DNA from: Hemerocallis citrina
Lineage: Eukaryota > Streptophyta > Magnoliopsida > Asparagales > Asphodelaceae
DNA length: 64,000 nt
Assembly (NCBI GenBank): GCA_017893485.1
Contig: CM030361.1
Span: 311,074,437-311,138,436, forward strand
Reading direction: 5' to 3'
A program made the translations under genes and the position numbers. Positions 48,527 to 61,960 of the stretch are shown here, one piece after another (the first letter of the stretch is position 1; each line of letters starts with the position of its first letter). A model generated the notes under the pieces. That model saw only the letters and a program-made list of their open reading frames with translations. It was not told the DNA's origin and ran no database searches.

Positions 48527-48546
48527 TACACTGCATTCGATCACTT
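48433..48546 (+). repeat. 57-bp tandem duplication across the retrotransposon/satellite junction
   Basis: An identical 37-bp stretch starting ATGAGTCAACGG is present at 48433-48469 and 48490-48526. The 20 bp between them, GACAGCATTTGATCACTATC, closely resemble the satellite that follows the second copy (ACTGCATTCGATCACTTTC). Both satellite pieces continue into ATGAG, which is also the start of the 37-mer. Confidence 0.85.
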
Positions 48547-51500
48547 TCATGAGATTTCATATTTTTCTGTTTTGTCCTCATTTTGTGGGTTATAGTCCAC
48601 GTTTTCGGTCTTTTTCGTGAAATTTTGTATTTAAAAGTTTTAGCCCCATTTGTGGGCTATTTAGTCCACAGTTTTTGACCACTTTCGAGAGATTTTTTAT
48701 TTCCCTCATTTTGTGGGCTATAGTACATTGTTTTTGATAACTTTCATGAGATTTCGCACTTTACTGTTTTGGCCTCATTTTGAGGGTTGTAGTCCACAGT
48801 TACCGACCGTTTTCATAAAATTTTGTATTTAATTGTTTTAGCCGTATTTATGGGCTATAGTCAGCAGTTTTCGGCCACTTTCGTGAGATTGTTTATTTCC
48901 CTCATTCTGTGGGCTACAGTACATTGCTTTCTAATACTTTCAGGAAATTCGTATTTTACTGTTTTGGCCTCATTTTGTGGGTTATAGTCCACAGTTTTCG
49001 GTTATTTTCGTGAAATATTGCACTTGAATGGTTTAGCCTGATTTGTAGGCTATACAGTTTTCGGTCACTTTCGTGAAATTTTTAATTTTCCTCATTTTGT
49101 GGCCTATAGTACATTGTTTTCGGTCACCTTCATGAGATTTCGTATTTTACAGTTTTGGCCTCATTTTGTGTGTTATAGCCCACAGTTTCCGACCGTTTTC
49201 GTAAAATTTAGTGTTTGACTGTTTTAGCCTAATTTGTGGGCAATAGTCCACTATTTTCGGCCACTTTCGTGAGGTTTTTAATTTTCCCTCATTTTGTTGG
49301 CTATAGTACACCGTTTTTTATCACTTTCATGAGATTTTTTATTTTAATGTTTTGGCCTCATTTTGTGGGTTATAGTCCAAAGTTTTCGGTCATTTTCGTG
49401 AAATTTTGTATTTGAATGTTTTAGCCTCATTTGTGGGGTCCACAGTTTTCGGCCACTTTCGTGAGTTTTTTAATTTTCCCTTATTTTGTAGGTACACTGT
49501 ACTTGATCACTTTATGAGATTTTGTATTTTAATGTTTTGGCCTCTTTTTGTGGGTTATAGTCCACAATTTCCGACGGTTTTCTTGAAATTTTTTATTTGA
49601 CTGTGTTGACCTCATTTGTAGGCTATAATCCACAGTTTCCGGCCACTTTCAGGAGATTTTTTATTTCCCTCATTTTGCTGGTTATAGTACACTTTTTTCG
49701 ATCACTTTCACGAGATTTCGTATTTTACTGTTTTGGCCTCATTTTGTGGGTTATAGTGCATAGTTTCCGACTGTTTTCGTGAAATTTTGTATTTGACTAT
49801 TTTAGCTTCATTTTTGGCCTATAGTCCACAGTTTTTGGCCACATTCGTGAGATTTTTAATTTTCCCTCATTTTGTGGGCTATAGTACACTGTTTTCAATT
49901 ATTTTCATGAGATTTTGTATTTTACTGTTTTGCCCTCATTTTGTCGGTTATTGTCCATAGTTTCTGGTCGTTTTCGTGATATTTCGTATTTGAATGTTTT
50001 AGCCTCATTTGTGTGCTGTAGTCCCAATTTTCGATCACTTTCGTGAGATATTTTATTTCCCTCATTTTGTGGGCTAGTACACTATTTTCGATTATTTTTC
50101 ATTAGATTTCGTATTTTACAGTTTTGGCCTAATTTTGTGGGTGTCCACAGTTTCCGGTCATTTTCTGTGAAATTTTGTATTAGAATGTTTTAGCCGCTTT
50201 TGTGGGCTCTAGCCCACGGTTTTCGGCCACTTTCGAGAGATTTTTCGTTTCCACCATTTTATGGGCTATAGTACACTGTTTTCGATCACTTTCAAGAGAT
50301 CGTATTTTATAGTTTTGGCCTCATTTTGTGAGTTATGTAGGTCACAATTTCCGACCGTTTTCGTGAAATTTTGTGTTTGTCTGTTTTAGCTTCATTTGTG
50401 GGCTATAGTCCACACTTTTCGGCCACTTTAGTGAGATTTTTATATTTACCTCATTTTGGGGGCTATAGTACACTGTTTTCAATCACTTTCATGAGATTTC
50501 ATATTTTACTGTTTTGGCCTCATTTTGTGGGTTATAGTCCACAGTTTCTTGTTATTTTCGTGAAATTTTGTGTTTGAATATTTCAGCCTCATTTGTGGAC
50601 TATAGTCCACAATTTTCGGCTACTTTCGTAAGATTTTTTATTTCCCTCATTTTGTGGGCTATAGTACACTTTTTTCGATCACTTTCATGAGATTTCGTAT
50701 ATTACTTTTTTGGCCTCATTTTGTGGGTTATAGTCTACAATTTCTGATCGAAATTTTGTATTTGAATGTTTTAGCCTCCTTTGTGGGCTATAGTCCACTG
50801 TTTTCGGCAACTTTAGTGAGAATTTTTATTTCCCTCATTTTGTGGGCTGTAGACTATTCTCGATCACTGACATGAGATTTCGTATTTTTTACAGTTTTGG
50901 CCTCATTTTGTGGGTTATAGTCCACAGTTTTCGGGCACTTTCGCGAGAAATTTTATTTCCCTCATTTTGTGGGCTATAGTACACTGTTTTCGATCACTTT
51001 CATGAGATTTCGTATTTTTCTATTTTGGCATCATTTTATGGGTTATAGTCCACAGTTTCAGGCCACTTTTACGTATATTAGTATTTGACTGTTTTAGCCT
51101 CATTTGTGGGCTATAGTCCACAGTTTTCGGCCACTCTAGTGCAAACTTTTATTTCCCTGATTTTGTGGGCTATAATACACTGTTTTCAATCACTTTCATA
51201 AGATTTTGAGGTATACTATTTTAACCTCATTTTCTGGGTTATTGTCCATAGTTTCCGGTCGTTTTCATGAAATTTTGTATTTGACTATTTTATCCTCATC
51301 TGCGGGCAATAGTCCACAGTTTCGGTGAATTTAGAGTGAACTTTTATTTCCCTCATTTTGTGAGCTACAGTACACAGTTTTTGATCATTTCATGAGATTT
51401 CGTATTTTACTGTGTTGGCCTCATTTCGTGGATTCCACAGTTTCTGGCCATTTTCGCGAAATTTTGTATTTGACTGTTTTAGCCTCATTTGTGGGCTATA

Positions 51501-51944
51501 GTCCATAGTTTTTGGCCGCTTTAGTGAGAATTTTTATTTCCCTCATTTTGAGGGCTATAGTACACTGTTTTCGATCACTGACATGAGATTTCGTATTTTA
51601 CAATTTTGGCCTCATTTTGTGCGTTATATATAGTCCACTGTTTTCGGGCACTTTCGCGAGATTTTTTTATTTTCCTCATTTTGTGGGCTATAGTACACTG
51701 TTTTCGATTACTTTCATGAGATTTCGTATTTTGCTGTTTCGGCCTCATTTTGTGGGCTATATAGTCCACAGTTTCCGACCGTTTTCGTGAAATTTTGTAT
51801 TTAAATGTTTTAGCCTCATTTGTGGGCTATAGTCCATAGTTTTTTGTCACTTTCGGGAGATTTTTTATCTCTCATTTTGTGGGCAATAGTACACTGTTTT
51901 CGATCACTTTCATGAGATTTTGTATTTTTCTGTTTTGGGCTTAT

Positions 51945-53710
51945 TTTCTGCGTTATAGTCCACAGTTTAAGGTCGTTTTCGTGAAATTTTCTATTTAAAT
52001 GTTTTAGCCTCACTTGTGGCCGATAGTCCACAGTTTTCGGCCACTTTCGTGAGATTATTTATTTCCCTCATTTTGTGGGCTACAGTCCACAATTTCCGAC
52101 CGTTTTCATGAAATTTTGTATTTAATTGTTTTAGCCTCATTTGTGGGCTATACCCTGTAGTTTTCGGCCACTTTCGTGAGATTTTTTATTTCCTTCTTTT
52201 TTGTGGGCTATAGTACATTGTATTCGATCACCTTCTGGAAATTTCGAATTTTACTGTTTTGGCATCATTTTGGGGTTATAGTCCACAGTTTTCGGACATT
52301 TTCGTGAAATTTAGCATTTGAATGGTTTAACCCATTTGTGGGTCCACAGTTTTCAATCACTTTCGTGAGATTTGTAATTTCCCTCATTTTGTGGGCTATT
52401 ACACAGTTTTCGATCACTTTCATTAGATTTCGTACTTTAGTGTTGGCCTCATTTTGTGGATTATAGTCTACAGATTCCGGTAATTTTTGTGAAATTTTGT
52501 ATTTGAATGTTTTAGCCTCAATTGTGGGCTATAGTCCACAATTTTCGGTCACTTTCGTGAGATTTGTTGTTTCCCTCATTTTGTGGGCTATAGTAAACTG
52601 TTTTCGATCACATTCATTATATTTTGTACAGTACTGTTTTGGCCTCATTTTATGGGTTATACTCCACAGTTTAGGGTCATTTTTGTGAAATTTTGTATTT
52701 GAATTTTTTAGTCTCATTTGTGAGCTATAGTCCATAGTTTTCGGGCACTTTCGTGAGATTTTTAATTTCCACTCCTATTGTGGGCTATATTGCACTGTTC
52801 TCGATCACTTTCATGAGATTTCAAATTTTACTGTTTGGGCTTATTTTGTGGGTTAGTCCACAGTTTCCGACCGTTTTCGTGAAATTTTGTATTTGACTGT
52901 TTTTGCCTCAATCGTGGGCTATAGTGCACTGTTTTCGCCCACTTTCGTGAGATTTTTAATTTTCCCTCATTTTGTGGGCTATAGTACACTATTTTCGATC
53001 ACATTCTTGAGTTTTCGTATTTTACTGTTTTGACCTCAATTTGTGGGTTATTCTACAGTTTCCGGTCCTTTTCGTGAAATTTTGAATTTGAATGTTTTAG
53101 CCACAGTTGTGGGGTATATAGTCCACAGTTTTCGGCCACTTTCATGAGTTTTTTATTTCCATCATTTTGTGGGCTATAGTACACTGTTTTCGATCACTTT
53201 CACGAGATTTCGTATATTTCTGTTTTGGCCTCATTTTGTGCGTTATAGTCCACAGTTTAAGGTCGTTTTCGTGAAATTTTCTATTTAAATGTTTTTTCCT
53301 CACTTGTGGCCTATAGTCCAAAGTTTTCGGCCACTTTCGTGAGATTATTTATTTCTCTCATTTTGTGGGCTATAGTACACTGTTTTCGATCACTTTCATG
53401 AGATTTTGTATTTTACTGTTTTAGCCTCATTTTGTGGGTTACAGTCCACAATTTCCGACCGTTTTCATGAAATTTTGTATTTAATTGTTTTAGCATCATT
53501 TGTGGGCTATACCCTGTAGTTTTCGGCCACTTTCGTGAGATTTTTTATTTCCCTCTTTTTTGTGGGTTATAGTACATTGTATTCGATCACCTTCTGGAAA
53601 TTTCGAATTTTACTGTTTTGGCCTCATTTTGGGGTTATAGTCCACAGTTTTCGGACATTTTCGTGAAATTTAGCATTTGAATGGTTTAACCCATTTGTGG
53701 GTCCACAGTT
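51945..53710 (+). repeat. Duplicated satellite segment, offset about 1.3-1.36 kb
   Basis: GTTATAGTCCACAGTTTAAGG is at 51954 and 53242. A TACCCTGTAG variant is at 52151 and 53510. A shortened GTTTAACCCATTTGTGGG form near 52330 recurs near 53690. A more distant third copy with ATACCCCGTAG lies near 38311. The second copy carries about one extra subunit. Confidence 0.75.
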
Positions 53711-56189
53711 TTCGGCCACTTTCGTGAGATTTTTTATTTTTCTCATTTCGTGGGCTATAGTACACTATTTTCCGTCACTTTCGTGAGATTTCATATTTTA
53801 TTGTTTTTGTCTAATTTTCTGAGTCATAGTCCACAGTTTTCGGTCATTTTCGTGAAATTTTGTATTGGAATGTTTTATCCTCATTTGTGGGCTATAGTCC
53901 ACAGTTTTCGGCCACTTTCGTGAGATTTTTTTATTTCCCTCATTTTGTGGGCTATAGTACACTGTTTTCGATCACTTAGGAGATTTTGTATTTTTCTGTT
54001 TTGGCCTCATTTCGTGGGTTATAACCACAGTTTCCGATTATTTTCGTAAAAAATTTTGTTTGACTATTTTAGCCTGATTTGTGGGCTATAGTCCACCGTT
54101 TTCGGCCACTTTCGTGTGTGTTTTTTCCCTCAATTTGTAGATTATAGTACACTATTTTTTATCACTTTCATGATATTTTGTATTTTAATGTTTTGGCCTC
54201 ATTTTGTGGTTATAGTCCAAAGTTTTCGGTCATTTTAGTGAAATTTGTCTTTGAATGTTTTAGCCTCATTTGTGGGCTATAGTCTACAGTTTTCGGCCAC
54301 TTTTATGAGATTTTTTATTTCCCTCATTTTGTTCTATCACTTTCACGGGATTTCGTATTTTACTGTTTTGGCCTCATTTTGTGTGTCACAGTCCACAGTT
54401 TCCGACCGTTTTTCGTAAAATTTTGTATTTGACTGTGTTAGCCTCATTTGTGGGCTATAGTCCACAGTTTTCGCCCACTTTCGTGAGTTTTTTTTCCCCT
54501 CATTTTGGGGGTGGTAATACACTGTTTTCGATCATTTTCGCTAGATTTCGTATTTTACCGTTTTGGCCTCATTTTGTGGGTAACAGTTTCCTACCGTTTT
54601 CGTGAAATTTTGTATTTATCTGTTTTAGCCTCATTTGTGGGCTATAGCAGACAGTTTTCGGCCACTTTCGTGAGATTTTAAAATTTTCCTCATTTTGTGG
54701 GCTATAGTACACTGTTTTCAATTACTTTCATGAGATTTTGTATTTGACTGTCTTGGCCTCATTTTATGGGCTATAGTCCACAGTTTCCGGTCGTTTTTGT
54801 GAAATTTTGTATTTGAATGTTTTAGCCTCATTTGTGGGCTATAGTACACATTTTTCGGCTACTTTCGTGATATTTTTTATTTCCCTTATTTTGTGGGCTA
54901 CAATACACTGTTTTCGATCACTTTCACAAGATTTCGTATTTTACTATTTTAGCCTCATTTTCTAGGTTATAGTCCACTCTTTCCGACCATTTTAGTGAAA
55001 TTTTGTATTTGACTGTGTTAGCCTCATTTGTGGGTTATAGCCCGCAGTTTTCTGCCACTTTCGTGAGATTTTTTATTTCTCTCATTTTGCAGGCTATAAT
55101 ACGTTGTTTTCGATCACTTTCAGGAAATTTTGTATTTTACTATTTTGGCCTTATTTTGTGGGTTATAGTCCACATTTCAGGTCATTTTCGTGAAATTTAG
55201 AATTTGAATGGTTTAGCCTGATTTGGGAGCTATAACCCCAGTTTTGGGCCACTTTCGTGAGATTTTTTATTTTCCTTATTTTGTGGGCTATAGTACACTA
55301 TTTTCGGTCACTTTCATGTGATTTTGTATTTTACTGTTTTGGCCTCATTTTGTGGGTTATAGTCCATTGTTTCCGTTCATTTTCGTGAATTTTTTTTTTT
55401 GAATTTTTTAGCCTCATTTGTGACCTATAGTCCACAGTTTTCGGCCACTTTCGTGAGGTTTTTATTTCCTTCATTTTGTGGGTTGTAGTACACTATTTTC
55501 GATCACTTTCATGAGATTTCGTATCTTACTGTTTTGGCCTCAATTTGTGCGTTATAGCCCACAGTTTCGGATTGTTTTCGTAAAATTTTTTATTTGACTG
55601 TTTTTGCCCCAATTGTGGGCTAGTCCACAATTTTTGGCCACTTTCGTGAGTTTTTAAATTTTCCCTCATTTTGTGGGCTATGGTACAATGTTTTCGTTCA
55701 CTTTCTTGAGATTTCATATTTTACTGTTTTGGCCTCATTTTCTGGGTTATAGTCCACAGTTTTCGGTCGTTTTCGTATAATTTTGTATGTTAATGTTTTA
55801 GTCTCATTTGTGGGCTATAGTCCCTAGTATTCGGCCACTTTTGTGAGATTTTTTATTTCCCTCATTTTGTGGGCTATAGTACACTGTTTTTTATCGCTTC
55901 CATCAGATTTTGTATTTTACTGTTTTGGCCACATTTTGTGTGTTATATATTCCACAGTTTCCAACCATTTTTGCGAAATTTTGTATTTGACTGTTTTAGA
56001 CTCATTTGTGGGCTATAGTCCGCAGTTTTCGGCCACTTTTGTGATATTTTTTATTTCCCTCATTTTGTGGGCTATAGTACACTGTTTTCCATCACTTTCA
56101 TGAGATTTCGTATTTTACTGTTTTGGCCTCATTTTGTGGTCAATCCACAGTTTCCAGTCGTTTTCGTGAAATTTTGTATTTGAATGTTT

Positions 56190-59100
56190 TAGCCTCATGT
56201 TATAGTCCGCAGATTCCGGTCATTTTCGTGAAATTTTGTTTTTGAATTTTTTTAGCCTCATTTGTGGCGTATAGTCCACAGTTTTCGGCCAGTTTCGTGA
56301 GATTTTTTATTTCCCTCGTTTTGTGGGCTATAGTACACTGTTTTCGATCCTTTTCATTAGATTTCGTATTTTACTGTTTTGGCATCATTTTATGGGCTAT
56401 AGTCCCTAGTTTCCGGTCGTTTTTTGTGAAATTTTGTATTAGAATGTTTTAGACTCTTGTGTGGGATCTAATCCACATTTTTCGGCCACTTTCAAGAGAT
56501 TTTTTATTTCCCTCATACTGTGGGCTATAGGACACTGTTTTCGATCACTTTCATGACATTTCATATTTTACTATTTTGGCCTCATTTTGTGAGTTAGGTC
56601 ACAGTTTCCGACCATTTTTGTGAAATTTTGTATTGGAGTGTTTTAGCCTCATTTGTGGGCTGTAGTCCACAGTTTTCGGCCACTTTTGTGTAATTTTTTA
56701 TTTCCCTCATTTTGTGGGCTATAATACAATGTTTTCGATCACTTTAATGAGATTTCGTATTTTACTATTCGGGCCTAATTTTGTGGGTTATTACACCGTT
56801 TCCGGTCGTTTTTGTGAAATTTTGTATTTGAATGTTTTAGCCTCATTTGTGGGCCATAGTCCACAGTTTTCGGTCACTTTCGTGAGATTTGTTATTTTTC
56901 TCATTTTGTGGGCTATTACACTGCTTTCGATCACTTTCACTAGATTTTGTACTTTACTATTTTGGCCTCATTTTGTGGGTTATAGTCCACAGATTCCGGT
57001 CATTTTGATTAAATTTTGTATTTGAATGTTTTTGCCTCATTTGTGGGCTATAGTCCAGAGTTTTCGGTCACTTTCGTGAGATTTGTTATTTCCCTCATTT
57101 TGTGGGAGATAGTACACTATTTTCGATCACTTTCATTAGATTTCGTAATTAACAGTTTTGGCCTCAGTTTGTTGGTTATAGTCCATAGTTTCCAGTCGTT
57201 TTTGTGAAATTTTGTATTTGAATATTTTAGCTTCATTTGTGGGCTATAGTCCACAGTTTTCGGCCACTTTCATGAGATTTTAATTTTCCCACATTTTGTG
57301 GGCTATATTATACTGTTTTCGGTCATTTTCGTGAGATTTCGTATTTTACTGTTTTGGCCTCATTTTGGGGCTTAGTCCACAGTTTTCCGGTCGTTTTCGT
57401 GAAATTTTGTATTTAAATGTTTTAGCCTCATGTTATAGTCCACAGATTCCGGTCATTTTCGTGAAATTTTGTATTTGAATTTTTTAACCTCATTTGTGGC
57501 GTATAGTCTACAGTTTTCGGCCACTTTCGTGAGATTTTTTATTTCCCTCATTTTGTGGGCTATAGTACACTGTTTTCGATCCTTTTCAATAGATATCGTA
57601 TTTTACTGTTTTAGCATCAATTTATGGGTTATAGTTCACAATTTTAGGTTGTTTTTTGTGAAATTTTGTATTTGAAAGTTTTAGATTCTTTTGTGGGCTC
57701 TAGTCCACAGTTTTCGGCCACTTTTGAGAGATTTTTTATTTCCATCATATTGTGGGATATAGTACACTGTTTTCGATCACTTTTATGACATTTCGTATTT
57801 TATTGTTTTGGCCTCATTTCGTGAGTTATAGGTAACAGTTTCCGACCGTTTTCGTGAAATTTTATATTTGACTGTTTTAGCCTCATTTTTGGGCTATAGT
57901 CCACAGTTTTCGGCCACTTTTGTGAGATTTTCTATTTCCCTCATTTTGTGGGCTATAATACACTGTTTTCGATCACTTTCATGAGATTTCGTATTTTTTT
58001 TGGGCCTCATTTTCTGGGTTACAGTCCACAGTTTCCAGTCGTTTTCCTGATATTTTGTATTTGAATGTTTTAGCCTCATTTGTGGACTGTAGTCCACAGT
58101 TTTCGGTCACTTTCCTGAGAGTTTTTATTTCTCTCATTTTGTGGGTTGTTACACAGTGTTCGATCACTCGGATTAGATTTCGTACTTTACGGTTTTGGCC
58201 TTATTTTGCGGGTTATAGTCCACAGATTCCGGTCATTTTCGTTAAATTTTCTATTTGAATGTTTTAGCCTCATTTCTGGGTTATAGTCCACAATTTTCGA
58301 TCACTTTCGTGAGATTTGTTATTGCCCTCATTTTGTGGGCTATAGTACACTGTTTTCGATCACTTTCATTAGATTTCGTAATTTACTGTTTTGGTCTCAT
58401 TTTGTGGGTTATAGTCCATAGTTTCCGGTCGATTTTGTGAAATTTTGTATTTGAATATTTTAGCTTCATTTGTGAGCGATAGTCCACAGTTTTTGGCCAC
58501 TTTCGTGAGATTTTAATTTTCCCTCATTTTGTGGGCTATATTACACTGATTTCGATCACTTTCATGAGATTTCGTATTTTACTGTTTTGGGAATATTTTG
58601 TGGGTTATAGTTTACAGTTTCCGACCGTTTTCGGGAAATTTTGTATTTGAATATTTTAGACTCATTTGTGGGCTGTACTCCATAGTTTTCGGTCACTTTC
58701 GTGGGAGTTTTTATTTCCCTCATTTTGTGGGCTATAGTGCACTATTTTCGATCACTTTCAGGAGATTTCGTAACTGTTTTGGCCTCATTTTGTGGGTTAT
58801 AGTCCACAGTTTCCAGTCATTTTCGTGAAATTTTGTATTTGAATGTTTTAGCCTCATTTGTGGGCTACAGTCCATAGTTTTTGGCTGCTTTCATGACATT
58901 TTTTATTTCTCTTATTTTGTGGGCTATAGTACATTATTTTCGATTACTTTCATGAGATTTCGTATTTTACTGTTTTGGCCTCATTTTGTGGGTTATTCCA
59001 CAGTTTTCGGTCATTTTCGTGAAATTTTGTATTTGAATGTTTTGGCCTCATTTTATAGTCCACAGATTCCGGTCATTTTCGTGAAATTTTGTATTTGAAT

Positions 59101-60660
59101 TTTTGAGCCTCATTTGTGGCGTATGGTCCACAGTTTTCGGCCACTTTCATGAGATTTTTTATTTTCCTCATTTTGTGGGCTATATTACACTGTTTTCGAT
59201 CCTTTTCATTAGATTTCGTATTTTACTATTTTGGAATCAATTTATGGGTTATAGTCCACAATTTCCGGTAATTTTTTGTGAAATTTTGTATTTGAATGTT
59301 TTAGATTCTTTTGTGAGTTCAAGTCCACAGTTTTCGGCCACTTCCGAGAGATTTTTTATTTCCCTCATATTGTGGGCTATAGTACACTGTTTTCGATCAC
59401 TTTCTTGACATTTCATATTTAACTGTTTTGGCCACATTTTGTGAGTTATAGGTCACAGTTTCCAACTATTTTCGTGAAATTTTGTATTTGACTGTTTTAG
59501 CCTCATTTGTGGGCTATCCACAGTTTTCGGCCACATTCGTGACATTTTTATTTCCCTCATTTTGTGGGCCATAGTACAATGTTTTCGATCACTTTCATGA
59601 GATTTCGTATTTTACATTTTGGGCCTAATTTTGTGGGTTATAGTCCACACTTTCCGGTCGTTTTCATGAAATTTTGTATTTGAATGTTTTAGCCTCATTT
59701 GTGGGCTATAGTCCACAAATTTCGGTCACTTTCATGAGAGTTTTTATTTCCCTCATTTTGTGGGCTATTACACTGTTTTCGATCACTTTCATTAGATTTC
59801 GAACAATACTGTTTTGGCCTCATTTTGTAGGTTATAGTCCACAGATTCCGGTCCTTTTCGTGAAATTTTGTATTTGACTGTTTTAGACTCATTTGTGGGC
59901 TATAGTCCACAGTTTTCGACCACTTTCGGGGGATTTTTTATTTGCCTCATTTTGTGGGCTATAGTACACTGTTTTCGATCACTTTCATGAGATTTCGTAT
60001 TTAACTGTTTTGACCTCATTTTGTGGGTTATAGTCCACACTTTCCGTTCGTTTTCGTGAAATTTTGTATTTGAATGTTTTAGCCTCATTTGTGGGCTTTA
60101 GTCCACAGTTTTCAGTCACTTTCGTGAGATTTGTTATTTCCCTCATTTTGTGGGCTATAGTACTCTATTTTCGATCACTTTCATTAAATTTCATAATTTG
60201 TTGTTTTGGCCTCATTTTGTGGGTTATTGTCCACAGTTTCTGGTCGTTTTTTGTGAAATTTTGTATTTGAATGTTTTAGCCTCATTTGTGGGCTATATAG
60301 TCCACAGTTTTCGGTCACTTTCGGGACACTTTTAATTTCCCCTCATATTGTGGGCTATAATGCACTGTTTTCGATCACACTCTTGAGATTTTATATTTTA
60401 CTGTTTTGGGCTTATTTTTTTGGTTATAGTCCATAGTTTCCGACTGTTTTCGTGAAATTTTGTATTTGAATGTTTTAGCCTCATTTGTGGGCAATAGTTC
60501 ACAGTTTTCGGTCACTTTCGTGAGATTTGTTATTTCCCTCATTTTGTGGGCTATTGTATGCTATTTTCGATCACTTTCATTTGGTTTCGTAATTTACTGT
60601 TTTGGCATCATTTTTTGGGTAGTCCATAGTTTCCAGTCGTTTTTGTGAAATTTTGTATTT
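56190..60660 (+). repeat. Three-copy higher-order repeat of about 1.2-1.6 kb
   Basis: A fused variant (TTATAGTCCACAGATTCC, then a CATTTGTGGCGTATAGTC form) occurs near 56190, 57424 and 59044. Each is followed in order by a GATCCTTTTCA form, a GTGGGCTATTACACTG-type deletion and another CAGATTCCGGTCATTTT unit (for example near 56990, 58210 and 59830). Spacings are about 1234 and 1620 bp. Confidence 0.75.
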
Positions 60661-60683
60661 GAACTATGTTTGCCCGTTGACAT

Positions 60684-60696
60684 GTGCCTACGGCAC
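60684..60696 (-). terminator. Helitron 3' hairpin
   Basis: GTGCC TAC GGCAC, a perfect 5-bp stem with a 3-nt loop, 20 bp from the element's 3' end. Such hairpins mark the rolling-circle stop of Helitrons. This is a transposition terminator, not a transcription one. Confidence 0.7.
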
Positions 60697-61247
60697 GTCT
60701 TCGAAACGGTGCACCTGATAGTTTTGGAGGTCCAGCAAATTAATTGAAGTATCAAATATATTATATGAGGAAGCAGTATATCCACCTTTAAGCTCAACCA
60801 TCACCTTCTTGATCATTAGTTTGAACTTACCTGGAATGCATATTGTTTGTTAGAAACACTTCATAGAGTTTTTATTAACTTCAGCATCACTTTTAGATGC
60901 TTGTAATCGTTATGCAAGGACATTATCATATAGGTTTTATAGAGCTTATTCTAATCCCATAACCACTATGAGCATGTCTAAATACAATGGTAACGTAAGC
61001 GCAGGTGTGAAGGAATCTACAATACCAATAATCTAAAAATTTGTTTGTCTGAGACTCAGTTTGCAATTAAAATACCTCTTATTATTATTTCAACCAAAAT
61101 GAAATATATGAAGTTCTCAAAACTCTAATCCAATCTAATCATTTCTTTTATCTCCACTTTGTCTCCCCACTGCACATTTATAAAAAAAAATCAAAATGGA
61201 TAAATAACAAATTTACTTTAGCTGTCTTTCTTGAGTAGAGAGTTTGC

Positions 61248-61355
61248 ACCCTTCACTGGTAAACTCCAGTCATCCCAATCCTATATATCCAAACATACAC
61301 AAAAAGTTCTTATATGTTATATTATCCATTGTTTCTAATAACCAGTGAAGGGAAC
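61248..61355. repeat. Inverted repeat within the Helitron
   Basis: CCCTTCACTGGT near 61250 and its exact reverse complement ACCAGTGAAGGG near 61342 could pair as a 12-bp stem with a loop of about 80 bases. It could be a small palindromic relic of a nested element; no further evidence. Confidence 0.5.
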
Positions 61356-61890
61356 ACTTCACGACAGTATTTTCTCTTCTAGTAAAGAAATTAATGTTTC
61401 ATATTTGCCAACTTATTTTAGGTTGCTGGTCAGCTTACCTGTCCTACTATGGTTTGGAAAGCCCAAATTGAGGCAACCAAATAATCCATCTCTCACTTGC
61501 GTGCACCTCAAATCAAAACCAATAAAAAATTAATTAAATAAATCACTAAATTAAAAAAATTTAAACTTAAAAATAAAACAATCATACCTCTATGAACTTA
61601 GATCCCATGCAAACACAAAACTCGAGTCAGAAAAAAACTGAGTAATCCCCTGCACACACAAAATTAAAAATTAGAATGAGAATTTGGTTAATGAGATGAA
61701 ATTAGAGTTGTCACTTTGCATATAGAGGCTCTCGATTCGGTGGAGGGAGTCGCCGATATGGAGTCGCTTGATATTCGCGCTCGATTTGGTGGAAGGGAGT
61801 CACCGATACGGAATCAGCAACAGATCAGATATCGACGACTACCTTTTGATTGAGGTTCGACATTGGATTTGTATTTGGATTTGCTTTGAG

Positions 61891-61960
61891 AATTTCAAAT
61901 TTTCAAATTTTCAAATTTTCAAATTTTCAAATTTTCAAATTTTCAAATTTTCAAATTTTT
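61891..61960. repeat. 8-bp minisatellite (TTTCAAAT)n
   Basis: About eight perfect or near-perfect copies of TTTCAAAT, followed by a very AT-rich run to about 62200 composed almost entirely of A and T homopolymers. Confidence 0.95.

Larger units (their letters stand above)
48527..60663 (+). repeat. Satellite array block 4
   Basis: The same 196-bp trimeric satellite and orientation, from TACACTGCATTCG at 48527 to TATTTGAA at 60663, where a Helitron interrupts subunit B. It holds two sets of kilobase-scale repeats (near 52-53.7 kb and 56.2-60 kb). No gene is supported. Confidence 0.97.
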
